Below, one piece after another: positions 1 to 8,292 of a stretch of DNA of 64,000 bases; position 1 is the stretch's first letter, and every line of letters begins with the position of its first letter. The notes under the pieces were generated by a model. It saw nothing but the letters and a program-made list of their open reading frames with translations, was not told the DNA's origin and did no database searches. The DNA comes from Bradyrhizobium sp. BR13661 (GTDB taxonomy: Bacteria > Pseudomonadota > Alphaproteobacteria > Rhizobiales > Xanthobacteraceae). A program made the position numbers and the translations under genes. The DNA lies in assembly GCF_029892425.1 (NCBI RefSeq), contig NZ_JARXWB010000015.1, forward strand, positions 155,618 through 219,617. Direction: 5' to 3'.

Positions 1-2
1 AC

Positions 3-449
3 GCCGAGTTCGGCATCGCAGACGCCAGACGCATCCTCGGCGAGGTCTTCGCGCCCTGGGTCCAGGATCTCAGCCTGTCCGTCGAGCGCATCGAGCACAT
101 GCCGCCTGCGGATGCGCCGGACTGGCAGCCGGGCGCGCTGCTTCGCATGCCGTTCTCGGAGCGGCTGTGCCGCAATGGCGGCGTTGTCTGCGGCCAGGCC
201 CTGATGGCACTGGCCGACACCGCAATGGTGATCGCGAACCTTGCCGCCAACAGGGGCTATCGCCCGATGACGACGGTCGACCAGACCACGCATTTCATGC
301 GCGCGGTGTCCTCGTCGGACGTGCTGGCGGATGCGCGCGTGGTGCGGCTTGGACGCACCATGAGCTTTGGCCGTGTCACCCTGCTCTCCGCCAGCGACAA
401 CAAGCAGGTCGCGATGGTGTCGAGCGCTTTCGCGATGCTGCCCGGCTGA
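3..449 (+). CDS. PaaI-type hotdog thioesterase (5' end cut off)
   Basis: The frame is open from the window edge, so the true start lies upstream; at least 148 codons are visible. Residues such as NGGVVCGQALMALADTAM followed by a TTVDQTTHFMRAV stretch fit the hotdog-fold PaaI/YbgC-like acyl-CoA thioesterase family: the long helix with an acidic residue, then the strand carrying the substrate pocket. The likely role is hydrolysis of an aromatic or fatty acyl-CoA in the cytoplasm; the substrate cannot be read from sequence. It ends 20 bases before a hairpin (469-500). An internal ATG at 99 is in frame, but the conserved upstream reading frame argues against it as the start. Confidence 0.75.
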   Translation, partial: AEFGIADARRILGEVFAPWVQDLSLSVERIEHMPPADAPDWQPGALLRMPFSERLCRNGGVVCGQALMALADTAMVIANLAANRGYRPMTTVDQTTHFMRAVSSSDVLADARVVRLGRTMSFGRVTLLSASDNKQVAMVSSAFAMLPG

Positions 450-468
450 GCATCATCCGAAACGAAGA

Positions 469-500
469 GAGCCGCGTGCGCGCAAAGCGCACCGCGGCTC
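469..500. terminator. Hairpin between convergent genes
   Basis: GAGCCGCG and CGCGGCTC arms, extended by TGCGC/GCGCA with a one-base bulge, enclose a short A-rich loop. It lies between the rightward thioesterase and the leftward HdeA-like gene and could terminate either. No strong T-run follows, so termination strength is uncertain. Confidence 0.5.
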
Positions 501-570
501 CCGACGATGATCATGCCGGAGTGAAAGCCCGAGGCGGGATCGCGATCGCGCCTCGATCAGCCTGCTTTTC

Positions 571-615
571 GAATTTACTCGTTCCGAATTTACTTGTTCC
601 GAATTTACTTGCCGA
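571..615. repeat. Three tandem 15-bp repeats at the 3' end of the HdeA-like gene
   Basis: The unit GAATTTACTTGTTCC occurs three times at 571-585, 586-600 and 601-615; the last copy diverges at its end as it enters the coding region. Each unit carries a TAA on the leftward strand, so the stop codon of the HdeA-like gene is reiterated three times in frame. Confidence 0.85.
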
Positions 616-898
616 GGACTTCGTCGGCCGCGGTGACGATGCTGACGTTCGGGTTGGTGCCGCAATAGGTGCCGAACTTCTTGGCGTTCTCGACGAACAC
701 CTCGGTGTCGATGATCGCGTTGTCCTCGTCGCCCTTGTACCAGCCGTCCATCCAGGTCAGCACCATCTTGATGGTGTCGTCGCCGCTCTCGAGGAACTGC
801 TTGCAGCTCATGGTCGCGAGATCGAGCTTGGTGGCATGGGCGGGCACGGACGACAGCGAAAGCGCTGCGGCGAACAGAAGCGAAAGCTTGGTCTTCAT
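605..898 (-). CDS. HdeA/HdeB-family periplasmic protein
   Basis: A 97-residue exported protein. A signal peptide (MKTKLSLLFAAALSLSS then PAHA) precedes a mature part with MSCKQFLES and, about 45 residues later, a second Cys (TYCGT). The two-Cys layout and the length fit the HdeA/HdeB acid-stress chaperone family, where the disulfide stabilises a dimer that opens at low pH. The start at 898 was chosen because GGAG lies six bases ahead; the in-frame ATG 12 bases upstream has no such site. It stands alone, with a tandem repeat at its stop codon. Confidence 0.75.
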   Translation of the reverse strand: MKTKLSLLFAAALSLSSVPAHATKLDLATMSCKQFLESGDDTIKMVLTWMDGWYKGDEDNAIIDTEVFVENAKKFGTYCGTNPNVSIVTAADEVLGK

Positions 899-1077
899 CG
901 GAATCTCCATCGGCGCGGAACGCCATAAAGGAAGGGCTTGCGGGCTAAACTTTAGTGACTCGCCGCATCAACGTCGTAAACGAAGTCTGAAGCGCAGTGC
1001 AAGTAGCGCCAGTATTGAGTTTAGATCAATGCAATTTCTATGCGCTATTTTCACAATCATCAGATGGATTAACGCGG

Positions 1078-1320
1078 ATGATCGAAAAGCGTGCAGCGCA
1101 GCGTCACCGGGTTTTCAAAGGCGGCACGATCACCTTTGAAAACAGGGGAATCGCGTGCACCGTGCGAAACATGTCGGATGGCGGCGCGGCCGTCGATCTC
1201 GACACATCAGTCACACTGCCGCAATCGTTCAAGCTTTCGATCACGCGTGACAATTTTGTACGCAATTGTCGCGCGGTCTGGCGCAGCGACAAGCGCATCG
1301 GCCTTGCATTCGTGCAGTAA
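1078..1320 (+). CDS. PilZ-domain protein
   Basis: An 80-residue single-domain protein. The N-terminal RAAQR (RxxxR) and the later NMSDGG ([D/N]xSxxG) match the two c-di-GMP-binding motifs of PilZ domains, so binding residues look intact. The ATG at 1078 starts right before the first motif; an upstream start at 997 would only add a non-conserved stretch. It is monocistronic, with the convergent dehydrogenase gene 44 bases beyond its stop. It is probably a c-di-GMP receptor affecting motility or envelope, but the partner is unknown. Confidence 0.75.
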   Translation: MIEKRAAQRHRVFKGGTITFENRGIACTVRNMSDGGAAVDLDTSVTLPQSFKLSITRDNFVRNCRAVWRSDKRIGLAFVQ

Positions 1321-1364
1321 TGCGCGCGATGTGAACGATCATTCGTATCGCATCCACAACACGA

Positions 1365-3395
1365 TTATAATTGTGTGATACGACGCCGTCGACGCCATCG
1401 AAGCGCCGCGACCACCAGCGCGACGATGACAAGCGCGATCGCCGACGCTGTTGCAAAAAATCGTCCGCCGGGGCGATCGATCGTGCGCGACCACAATGAC
1501 GGCGCCTCGCCCGGACGCGCCAGACGAAACGCCACGAGACTGTCGCCGATCGAGGTGCCGGCTTCGGAATGCCCGCCGGCGCCGATCGCGACATATTGCT
1601 CGCCCTTCCAGACATAGGTCATGGGATTGGCGACGCCGGGCACCGGCAATCGTCCCTGCCACAGCTCTTGTCCGCTGCGCGCATCGAAGGCGCGCAGATA
1701 AGCGTCCAGCGCACCGGTGAAGACGACACCGCCCGCGGTCACGGCGAGCCCGTTGACCAGCGGCGCGCCAAAGGGAAACGGCACGCCGAGCGGCGCCACA
1801 TCCTCGGTCGTGCCGACGATCGAACGCCAGAGCACCTTGCCGGCCTTGAGATCGACCGCGACCATTTCGCCCCAGGGCGGCTTGTTGCAGAGCAGCCCGA
1901 GTGGCGACTTCATCACCGAACGCGACATCGCAAACGGCGCACCTTTCTGCTGGCCGAAATCATGACCCGGCGGCGGATTGAATCGGGCGGCATCGGCGCG
2001 CGGGATCAGCTTGATGAGATGAACGGCGCGGCTGGTGTTGGCGTAGAGGATCTGGTGGACCGGATCGAATGCCGCACTGCCCCAGTTGACGCCACCGCCA
2101 GTGAACGGAAACTCGAGCGTGCCTTGCGTCGATGGCGGCGTGAACAGCCCTTCGTTGCGAGCTTCCGCGAATTGCCGTTCACAGGACGAGTGGCGCAAGA
2201 AAGGCAGCAGCGAGAACGCATCGTCGGTCGATATCGTCTGCGATGTCAGCGCCGGCACATGAGTCGGGAATGGCTGCGTCGGCGAAAGTCGTTCGCCCTC
2301 GGCGCCACCTTGCGGAACGCTACGCTCCTCGACCGGCCAAACCGGCTTGCCGGTGTCGCGATCGAGCACGAAGACAAAACCGTGTTTGGTCGGCTGGATC
2401 ACGACGTCGCGCTGGCCCTCACCGGTGTCGATACGCGCGAGCGTCGGCTGCGCCGGCAGATCGTAATCCCAGACGTCGTGATGCACGGTCTGGAAAGCCC
2501 AGACGAGCTCGCCGGTCTCGATCCGCAGCGCGACGACGGAATTGGCGTGCTCGTTGTTGCCGGGCCGCTTGCCACCCCAGAAATCCGGCGATGGCGATGA
2601 TGTCGGCAGAAACACCAGACCTCGCGCCTCGTCCACCGACATCGCTGCCCAGACATTGCCGTGTCCGGCTTCGATGCCCTCGTGCTTGAGCGGCTCGAAG
2701 GTCCAGCGCGGCGCACCACTGCGCGCGTCGAACGCGCGCACGACGCCGCTTGGCGCGTCGACACGACGGTTGTCGCCGATCGACGAACCGACAACGATGA
2801 CACCGCGGCCAACCACCGGTGGCGAGGTGATCTGGAATTCGCCCGGCCATTCCAGCGGCATCCCGATATCGAGCTTGATTTCGCCGCCTTTGCCGAAGTC
2901 CGCGCAGGGAAGGCCTGTCTTCGCATCAAGCGCGATCAGGCGGACATCGTTGGTCCCCATGAAGATCCGCGAGCGGCAAGCGGCTCCCTGTGGCGCAGAA
3001 TTGTCGACCCAGTGCGTGACACCACGGCAGACATAGCGATTTGCCGGACGCTGGTTGGTCGCGATCTTCGGATCGTAGCGCCACTTTTGCGCGCCCGTGC
3101 CGGGGTCGAGTGCGATCACTTCGTTGAAGGGCGAGCAAAAGATCAGGCTGTCCTCGACAAACAACGGCGTCGCCTCGAACTTGGTTCGCCGCATCACGTC
3201 CGGCGGCCGCGCCGTGAGATCGCCGGTGTGGAATTCGAACGCACGAATGAGCTGACTGACAGTGTCGGGCGTGATAGCGTGCAAAGGCGAAAAGCGCGAA
3301 CCGCCGGGATCGCCGCCCCAGCTCTCCCAGGCGAGGCATGGCCGCGCCGCGAGCAGCAGGACGAGACCGAGCAGACATCGCAGCCGCGCCGCCAT
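1365..3395 (-). CDS. PQQ-dependent membrane-bound dehydrogenase (glucose/quinate dehydrogenase-like)
   Basis: A 676-residue quinoprotein. A signal peptide/anchor (LRCLLGLVLLLAARPCLA) leads into ESWGGDPGGSRFSPL, the first blade signature of PQQ alcohol/sugar dehydrogenases, then beta-propeller repeats with ALDPGTGAQKW and VLDRDTGKPVW tryptophan-docking motifs. A single C-terminal membrane helix followed by an Arg-rich tail should anchor it facing the periplasm. No CxxCH haem site is present and the five-helix N-terminal anchor of E. coli Gcd is missing, so electrons probably go directly to quinone. The ATG at 3395 was chosen over the longer frame because the signal peptide begins there. It lies 10 bases after a small exported-protein gene, likely one operon. 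Confidence 0.8.
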   Translation of the reverse strand: MAARLRCLLGLVLLLAARPCLAWESWGGDPGGSRFSPLHAITPDTVSQLIRAFEFHTGDLTARPPDVMRRTKFEATPLFVEDSLIFCSPFNEVIALDPGTGAQKWRYDPKIATNQRPANRYVCRGVTHWVDNSAPQGAACRSRIFMGTNDVRLIALDAKTGLPCADFGKGGEIKLDIGMPLEWPGEFQITSPPVVGRGVIVVGSSIGDNRRVDAPSGVVRAFDARSGAPRWTFEPLKHEGIEAGHGNVWAAMSVDEARGLVFLPTSSPSPDFWGGKRPGNNEHANSVVALRIETGELVWAFQTVHHDVWDYDLPAQPTLARIDTGEGQRDVVIQPTKHGFVFVLDRDTGKPVWPVEERSVPQGGAEGERLSPTQPFPTHVPALTSQTISTDDAFSLLPFLRHSSCERQFAEARNEGLFTPPSTQGTLEFPFTGGGVNWGSAAFDPVHQILYANTSRAVHLIKLIPRADAARFNPPPGHDFGQQKGAPFAMSRSVMKSPLGLLCNKPPWGEMVAVDLKAGKVLWRSIVGTTEDVAPLGVPFPFGAPLVNGLAVTAGGVVFTGALDAYLRAFDARSGQELWQGRLPVPGVANPMTYVWKGEQYVAIGAGGHSEAGTSIGDSLVAFRLARPGEAPSLWSRTIDRPGGRFFATASAIALVIVALVVAALRWRRRRRITQL

Positions 3396-3405
3396 CCGCC
3401 TTGCT

Positions 3406-3642
3406 CTATTTCTGCTTCTTGGCCGGCTCGCTCGGACGCGCCCCACTCCACGGATCATACTTTTCCTTGGACTCGGGAATGCGCTCAAGCGCGGCCTTGT
3501 AGGCCTTCTCGTCGACCTTTGGCTTGCTGTCCGGCTTCTGGCCGCTTTCGTTGGGCTGGCGCCGGCCGCCTCCACCCATCTGCGCTTGCGCTGAAGTGAC
3601 CGTCAGCACCAGCACCGCAGCTGCTATGACAAAAATCCGCAT
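3406..3642 (-). CDS. Small exported basic protein upstream of the PQQ dehydrogenase
   Basis: A 78-residue protein with a clear signal peptide (MRIFVIAAAVLVLTVTSAQA) and a mature part rich in Gly, Lys, Pro and Ser; KYDPWSGARPSEPAKKQK closes the protein. A purine-rich GGGGGGAT sits nine bases before the ATG. The gene ends 10 bases before the dehydrogenase start, so the two are probably co-transcribed. No domain was recognised; an accessory role with the quinoprotein is inferred only from adjacency. Confidence 0.6.
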   Translation of the reverse strand: MRIFVIAAAVLVLTVTSAQAQMGGGGRRQPNESGQKPDSKPKVDEKAYKAALERIPESKEKYDPWSGARPSEPAKKQK

Positions 3643-3797
3643 CGGTGCGATCCCCCCTCGTCCCGGGGCACAAATTAGCCTGCCGTCCGATAATAGCAAA
3701 GGTGGCGACCTCCAGCCCTTCAGCAAAGTTTGATCGGGCAGGACTTCGTGCCGCCGAATTCGCGCCTATCTGTTGGCCCGCAAGGGGACCTTCACGA

Positions 3798-4202
3798 ATG
3801 TTGCGGATTGTTGCTCATGTGGCACTGGTTGCCTGCGCCCTCGCGCTTGGCGCGTGCGGCTTTGCCGACAGCCGCGCGCCGGTGCCCGAGTTCATGCGCA
3901 TCAAGGAGGTCGAACAGCCACCGCCCGAACCGCCGCCGGATGTGAGGCGCGTGGTCCGCGAGCAGATCGATGTGGTCTTCCTCAACACATCCTATCCGCG
4001 CGAAGTGGTGGTCGCCCTGCCTCATCACGAGGCCCGCGGACCGGGCTGGACGGCTTGCGTCCGCGCGCAACTCACCTCCGCCACGGGCTCGGCGCTGGGC
4101 ACCCAGACCTACATCGTGACGATCAACGACGGAAAGGTCATCGACCGACGGCGCGCGGAAGCCGATGACATCTGCGGCTCGGAAGCTTACGAGCCGATCT
4201 GA
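3798..4202 (+). CDS. Putative lipoprotein
   Basis: A 134-residue protein. The N-terminus MLRIVAHVALVACALALGAC is a lipoprotein signal with LGAC as lipobox. The mature part begins with a Pro/Glu-rich linker and then a small domain ending DDICGSEAYEPI, with one Cys pair (WTACVRAQ and DICGS). The ATG at 3798 is preceded by AGGGGA. A longer upstream frame lacks any signal. Function is not recognised. Confidence 0.65.
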   Translation: MLRIVAHVALVACALALGACGFADSRAPVPEFMRIKEVEQPPPEPPPDVRRVVREQIDVVFLNTSYPREVVVALPHHEARGPGWTACVRAQLTSATGSALGTQTYIVTINDGKVIDRRRAEADDICGSEAYEPI

Positions 4203-4315
4203 AGATGGATCGCGCCATACGATGATCCGGTTCCGGGAAAAACCTGTCATTTTTCCGGAACGATCGTCGCCTCCCATTCTTGTTACCGCCGAGGGCAGTT
4301 TCGGAGGAGGAGAGG

Positions 4316-4642
4316 ATGAGGACACTCACGATTGCACTGCTGGCCGGTGTCGGAACTCTCGCTGCGGCGAGCAGCGCGAAGGCCGCGGATCTCTACACAA
4401 CCAGCGAATACACCAGCCCCGATCTCGTTCAGCAGGTCCGGCTCGTCTGCGATGACGCCGGCAATTGCTATCGCACCCATGGCGGCGCGCGCGTGATCGT
4501 GCGCGACTCCTATGCAGCCTGGCCGCGCGATCGCTATTACGAACGCCGCACCTATCGCGACTGGGACGATGGTCCACGCGCCGGCGTCGGCATTCGGGCG
4601 CCCGGCGTCAGCGTGGGCGTCGGTGTGGGCGACCGCTGGTAA
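4316..4642 (+). CDS. Small exported Tyr/Arg-rich protein
   Basis: A 108-residue protein with a signal peptide (RTLTIALLAGVGTLAAASSA) cleaved after AKA. The mature part has one Cys pair (VCDDAGNCYRTHGG), a Tyr/Arg-rich middle (YYERRTYRDW) and a Gly/Val-rich C-terminus. GGAGGAGGAGAGG immediately upstream of the ATG is a very strong ribosome binding site. The gene ends at the hairpin 4661-4689. Function is unknown. Confidence 0.65.
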   Translation: MRTLTIALLAGVGTLAAASSAKAADLYTTSEYTSPDLVQQVRLVCDDAGNCYRTHGGARVIVRDSYAAWPRDRYYERRTYRDWDDGPRAGVGIRAPGVSVGVGVGDRW

Positions 4643-4660
4643 GCGGCACAATTGAAGCAT

Positions 4661-4689
4661 GGGACCGGACGAGACTACTCGCCGGTCCC
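4661..4689. terminator. Bidirectional hairpin terminator
   Basis: Arms GGGACCGG (4661-4668) and CCGGTCCC (4682-4689) are extended by an inner CGAG/CTCG stem with a tetraloop and one bulged base. It lies between a rightward gene ending at 4642 and a leftward gene ending at 4701, so it can serve both. Confidence 0.65.
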
Positions 4690-4700
4690 GTTCGCCCGCG

Positions 4701-5057
4701 TCAGGCAGCAACCGCCTGCTGCTGGAACTGCTCGTAGGCCGCGATCGCGTCCGCGGCGTACATCAGCGATGGGCCGCCACCCATGTAGACAGCCATACCA
4801 AGCGCTTCCTCGACCTCTTCACGCGTCGCAGAGAGCTTGACGAGTGCCTCGGTGTGAAAGCCGATGCAACCGTCGCAATGCGCGGCAACGCCGAGCGCGA
4901 GCGCAATCAGCTCCTTGGTCTTCTTGTCCAGCGCACCGTCGCGCGTGGCAGCTTGGGCAAGCGCGGTAAATCCCTTCATCGTATCGGGGATGTCATTGCG
5001 CAGCTTCATCAGGTTGGCTGAGATATTCCTGGTGATATCGACGTAGTCTTTGTCCAT
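4701..5057 (-). CDS. Carboxymuconolactone decarboxylase/AhpD-family protein
   Basis: A 118-residue protein. AAHCDGCIGFH is the AhpD-type CxxC...H redox motif, and flanking helices (KKTKELIALALGV, EEVEEALGMAVYMGG) fit the CMD fold. Family members act as peroxidase or disulfide-reductase partners rather than true lactone decarboxylases when CxxC is present. It is the last gene of a leftward operon, 10 bases after the RND pump gene and under the presumed control of the SqrR/BigR-like repressor. A thiol-oxidation or persulfide-handling role fits that context but is inference. Confidence 0.8.
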   Translation of the reverse strand: MDKDYVDITRNISANLMKLRNDIPDTMKGFTALAQAATRDGALDKKTKELIALALGVAAHCDGCIGFHTEALVKLSATREEVEEALGMAVYMGGGPSLMYAADAIAAYEQFQQQAVAA

Positions 5058-5067
5058 CGGACCCTCG

Positions 5068-8000
5068 CTAGCTGGGTTTGGCTGTGGTCGGAGTCGCCTC
5101 GCGCGGCGCGCGCAAGGCCATATAAATTGCGGGAATCACCAGAACGGTGAGCAGCGTTGACGAGGCGAGCCCGAACAGGAGCGAGATCGCCAATCCCTGA
5201 AAGATCGGATCGAGCAGGATCGTCGCGGCGCCGATCATGGCCGCAAGGGCCGTGAGCAGGATTGGCTTGAAACGAACTGCGCCGGCCTCCAGCACCACCT
5301 CGCGGATCGACTTGCCGTCTCCGGCGCTGTGCCTGATGAAGTCGACCAGCAGGATCGAGTTGCGCACAATGATTCCCGCCAGCGCGATGAATCCGATCAT
5401 CGAAGTCGCGGTGAACGGCGCACCCAACAACCAATGTCCGATCAGGATGCCGATCAGCGTCAACGGGATCGGTGTCAGGATCACGAGCGGCAGTCGAAAA
5501 CTCCTGAACTGGGCAACAACCAGCACGTAGATGCCCAGGATCGCCGCGCCGAACGCTGCCCCCATGTCGCGGAAGGTCACCCAGGTGATTTCCCATTCGC
5601 CGTCCCAGAGCAGCGTCGGCCGCGACTCGTCGGACGGCTGACCGTGCAGGGCGATCGCCGGTTTCGGCAGCGAGCCCCAGTCATGGGCATCCACGCGATC
5701 GGCGACCGCGAGCATGCCGTAGAGCGGGGCCTCGAAGCGCCCGGCAAGCTCGGCCATCACCATGTCGGCGAAGCGGCCATCGCGGCGGAAGATCGTCGGT
5801 GAGCCCTCTTCCATGGTCGCCTTCACGACCTGGCCGAGTTCGACCACTGTCTTGCTGCCGGGCAGTGTATTGGCCGGCACGGGCGTTGAGGCCAACGCCT
5901 CGTCCCAGACCAGGTTGCTCTTGCCGAGACGCACCGCAATCTCGATCGGGTTGCGGTCCTCGCCGCGATGCGAATAGCCTATCGAAATGCCGCCGAACAG
6001 CGCCTGGATGGTGTCGTAGACGTCACGCTGCTCGACGCCGAAGAATTCGAGCCGGTCCTGGTCGATCGAGAGTCGCAGCCGCGGCCGCCTCTCACCGATG
6101 GAATCGTCGACATCGACGATGAACGGAACTTCCGCGAAGACCTTCCTGAGCTCGGCATTAACCGCGCGGCGCGTGGCCGCATCGGGACCGTAGACCTCAG
6201 CAAGCAGGGTCGAAAGCACTGGCGGCCCGGGCGGCACTTCGACCACCTTGATACTGGTGCCCCTGGGCGGATCGAGTGCCTTCAGTTTCTCGCGCAACTC
6301 GAGCGCAATCTCGTGGCTCGCGCGCTTACGCTCGCCGCGCGCTGTCAGGTTGACCTGCACTTCCCCGAGTTCGGGTCTTTCCCTCAGGTAATAGTGCCGT
6401 ACCAAACCGTTGAAATTGAAGGGAGCCGGTGTGCCGGCGTAGGATTGCAGCGAGGTGACCTCCGGCAGTTGTCGCGCGATCTCGGCTGCACCGAACAACG
6501 TGCGCTCCGTCGCCTCCAGGCTCGCTCCTTCCGGCAGGTCGACGACCACCGCGATTTCGGATTTGTTGTCGAACGGCAGAAGCTTGACCGTCACGGACTT
6601 GGTCGCAAACAGCGTCATCGACAATAGCGTCGCAATGCCGACGCCGAGCAGGAATATCCAGGCGGATCGCTTGCTCCTCACGATTGGCGTTGCGAAGCGT
6701 CGGTAGATCCGACCGACCCGGCCCTCATCGTGCGCCGCATGGGCCGGCGCAACCTCGCCATTTGGCGCGAGCTTGAGCATCAGCCAAGGAGCCACCACCA
6801 TCGCGACAAAGAACGAGAACAGCATAGCTGCCGACGCATTGGCCGGAATCGGCGCCATATAAGGACCCATCAGGCCCGACACGAACAGCATCGGCAACAG
6901 TGCGGCGACGACCGTCAACGTGGCGACGATGGTTGGATTGCCGACTTCCGCCACCGCCTCGATGGTCGCCTGCAAACGCGGCCGGCCATCGCGCATTCCC
7001 CAATGCCGCGCGATATTCTCGACCACGACGATAGCGTCATCGACGAGAATGCCGATCGAGAAGATCAGCGCGAACAGGCTGACGCGGTTGATGGTGTAAC
7101 CCATCAGGTTGGCGGCGAACATCGTCAGCAGGATCGTCGTCGGGATCACGACGAGGGTTACCAGAGCCTCGCGCCAGCCGATCGCGATCGCGATCAGGAC
7201 GACGATCGAGACCGTCGCCAGCCCCAGATGAAACAACAACTCGTTGGCTTTCTCGTTCGCCGTCTCGCCATAGTCGCGCGTCACCGTCACCTGGACATCT
7301 TCGGGGATCAGGCGCGACTTCAATCCGTCGAGGCGCTTGGCGATATTCTCGGACACGACAACCGCATTGGCACCGGCGCGCTTGGCCAGCGCCAGGCTGA
7401 CCGCAGGCGTACGCGCCCACTGCCCGCCGGCGTCCCGCGAGTCCGTCCACACGCGATGCTCAATGGTGCTCGGACCGACGACAACAGAGGCAACGTCCTT
7501 GACGTAGACCGGCCGACCGTCACGAGTCGTGATGAGCAGCAATCCGATGTCGGGCACGCCGGACAGCGTCTGGCCGGCCGCGACGCTCCGCACCGTGCCG
7601 GCATCTCTCACCTGCCCGGCCAGGAAAGAGCGGTTGGCATCCTTCACCTTGGCAACGAGCTGCTGCAGCGTGACCCCAAACAGCGATAGCTTCTCGGGAT
7701 CGGGCTCGACCCGGATCTGTTGCGCCGCGCCGCCGGAGATGTAAGTCAAGCCGATATCGTCGACCTTCATCAGCTCCGCGCGCAGCTTGTCGGCGAGCTC
7801 GTAAAGATCCTTCTCGGTCCAGCGACTGGCCGCTTCCGGCTTGGGCGATAGCGTCAGTACAGTCACTGCAACGTCGTTGATGCCCCTGCCAACGATCAGT
7901 GGTTCGGAAATGCCGACCGGAATCCGATCGAGATTGGCGCGGATCTTCTCATGCACCCGCAGGATAGCGTCCTCGAACTTGGTGCCGACCAGGAAGCGCG

Positions 8001-8292
8001 CGGTGACCATCACGCGGTCGTCCTCGGTCTGGCTATAGACGTGCTCGACGCCGTCGATGCCCTTGACAATCGATTCCAGCGGCTTTGTCACCAACTCCAC
8101 TGCATCCGGTCCGCGTAAGCCGTCCGCGTTGATCCGGATATCCACCATGGGAACGCTGATCTGAGGTTCCTCCTCGCGCGGGATCACCACGACGGCGATC
8201 AGCCCCACGATGAGCGAAGCGAGCAGGAACAAGGGCGTCAGCGGCGATGCGATCGTCGACCTGGTCAACCGTCCCGAAAGTCCGAGATTCAC
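5068..8292 (-). CDS. RND efflux transporter, inner-membrane permease
   Basis: A 1074-residue HAE1/AcrB-superfamily pump. The N-terminal membrane helix is followed by PREEEPQISVPMVDI, characteristic of a branch often found with sulfur and redox genes. GILVDDAIVVVENI in transmembrane helix 4 carries the two Asp of the proton relay. In helix 10 the usual relay Lys is replaced by Arg (IIVRNSILLVDFI). Length fits the family. Its start overlaps the stop of the adaptor gene by four bases (ATGA type), so the two are translationally coupled. No outer-membrane channel gene is in the operon. Substrate is unknown; the neighbouring sulfide-sensing genes suggest a sulfur-linked toxin. Confidence 0.92.
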   Translation of the reverse strand: MNLGLSGRLTRSTIASPLTPLFLLASLIVGLIAVVVIPREEEPQISVPMVDIRINADGLRGPDAVELVTKPLESIVKGIDGVEHVYSQTEDDRVMVTARFLVGTKFEDAILRVHEKIRANLDRIPVGISEPLIVGRGINDVAVTVLTLSPKPEAASRWTEKDLYELADKLRAELMKVDDIGLTYISGGAAQQIRVEPDPEKLSLFGVTLQQLVAKVKDANRSFLAGQVRDAGTVRSVAAGQTLSGVPDIGLLLITTRDGRPVYVKDVASVVVGPSTIEHRVWTDSRDAGGQWARTPAVSLALAKRAGANAVVVSENIAKRLDGLKSRLIPEDVQVTVTRDYGETANEKANELLFHLGLATVSIVVLIAIAIGWREALVTLVVIPTTILLTMFAANLMGYTINRVSLFALIFSIGILVDDAIVVVENIARHWGMRDGRPRLQATIEAVAEVGNPTIVATLTVVAALLPMLFVSGLMGPYMAPIPANASAAMLFSFFVAMVVAPWLMLKLAPNGEVAPAHAAHDEGRVGRIYRRFATPIVRSKRSAWIFLLGVGIATLLSMTLFATKSVTVKLLPFDNKSEIAVVVDLPEGASLEATERTLFGAAEIARQLPEVTSLQSYAGTPAPFNFNGLVRHYYLRERPELGEVQVNLTARGERKRASHEIALELREKLKALDPPRGTSIKVVEVPPGPPVLSTLLAEVYGPDAATRRAVNAELRKVFAEVPFIVDVDDSIGERRPRLRLSIDQDRLEFFGVEQRDVYDTIQALFGGISIGYSHRGEDRNPIEIAVRLGKSNLVWDEALASTPVPANTLPGSKTVVELGQVVKATMEEGSPTIFRRDGRFADMVMAELAGRFEAPLYGMLAVADRVDAHDWGSLPKPAIALHGQPSDESRPTLLWDGEWEITWVTFRDMGAAFGAAILGIYVLVVAQFRSFRLPLVILTPIPLTLIGILIGHWLLGAPFTATSMIGFIALAGIIVRNSILLVDFIRHSAGDGKSIREVVLEAGAVRFKPILLTALAAMIGAATILLDPIFQGLAISLLFGLASSTLLTVLVIPAIYMALRAPREATPTTAKPS

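Noticed and set aside
571..615. CRISPR-like array
   Set aside because: Units are 15 bases, directly adjacent, with no spacers.
1365..3395. Quinohaemoprotein alcohol dehydrogenase
   Set aside because: No CxxCH motif and no cytochrome domain; the C-terminus is a membrane helix.
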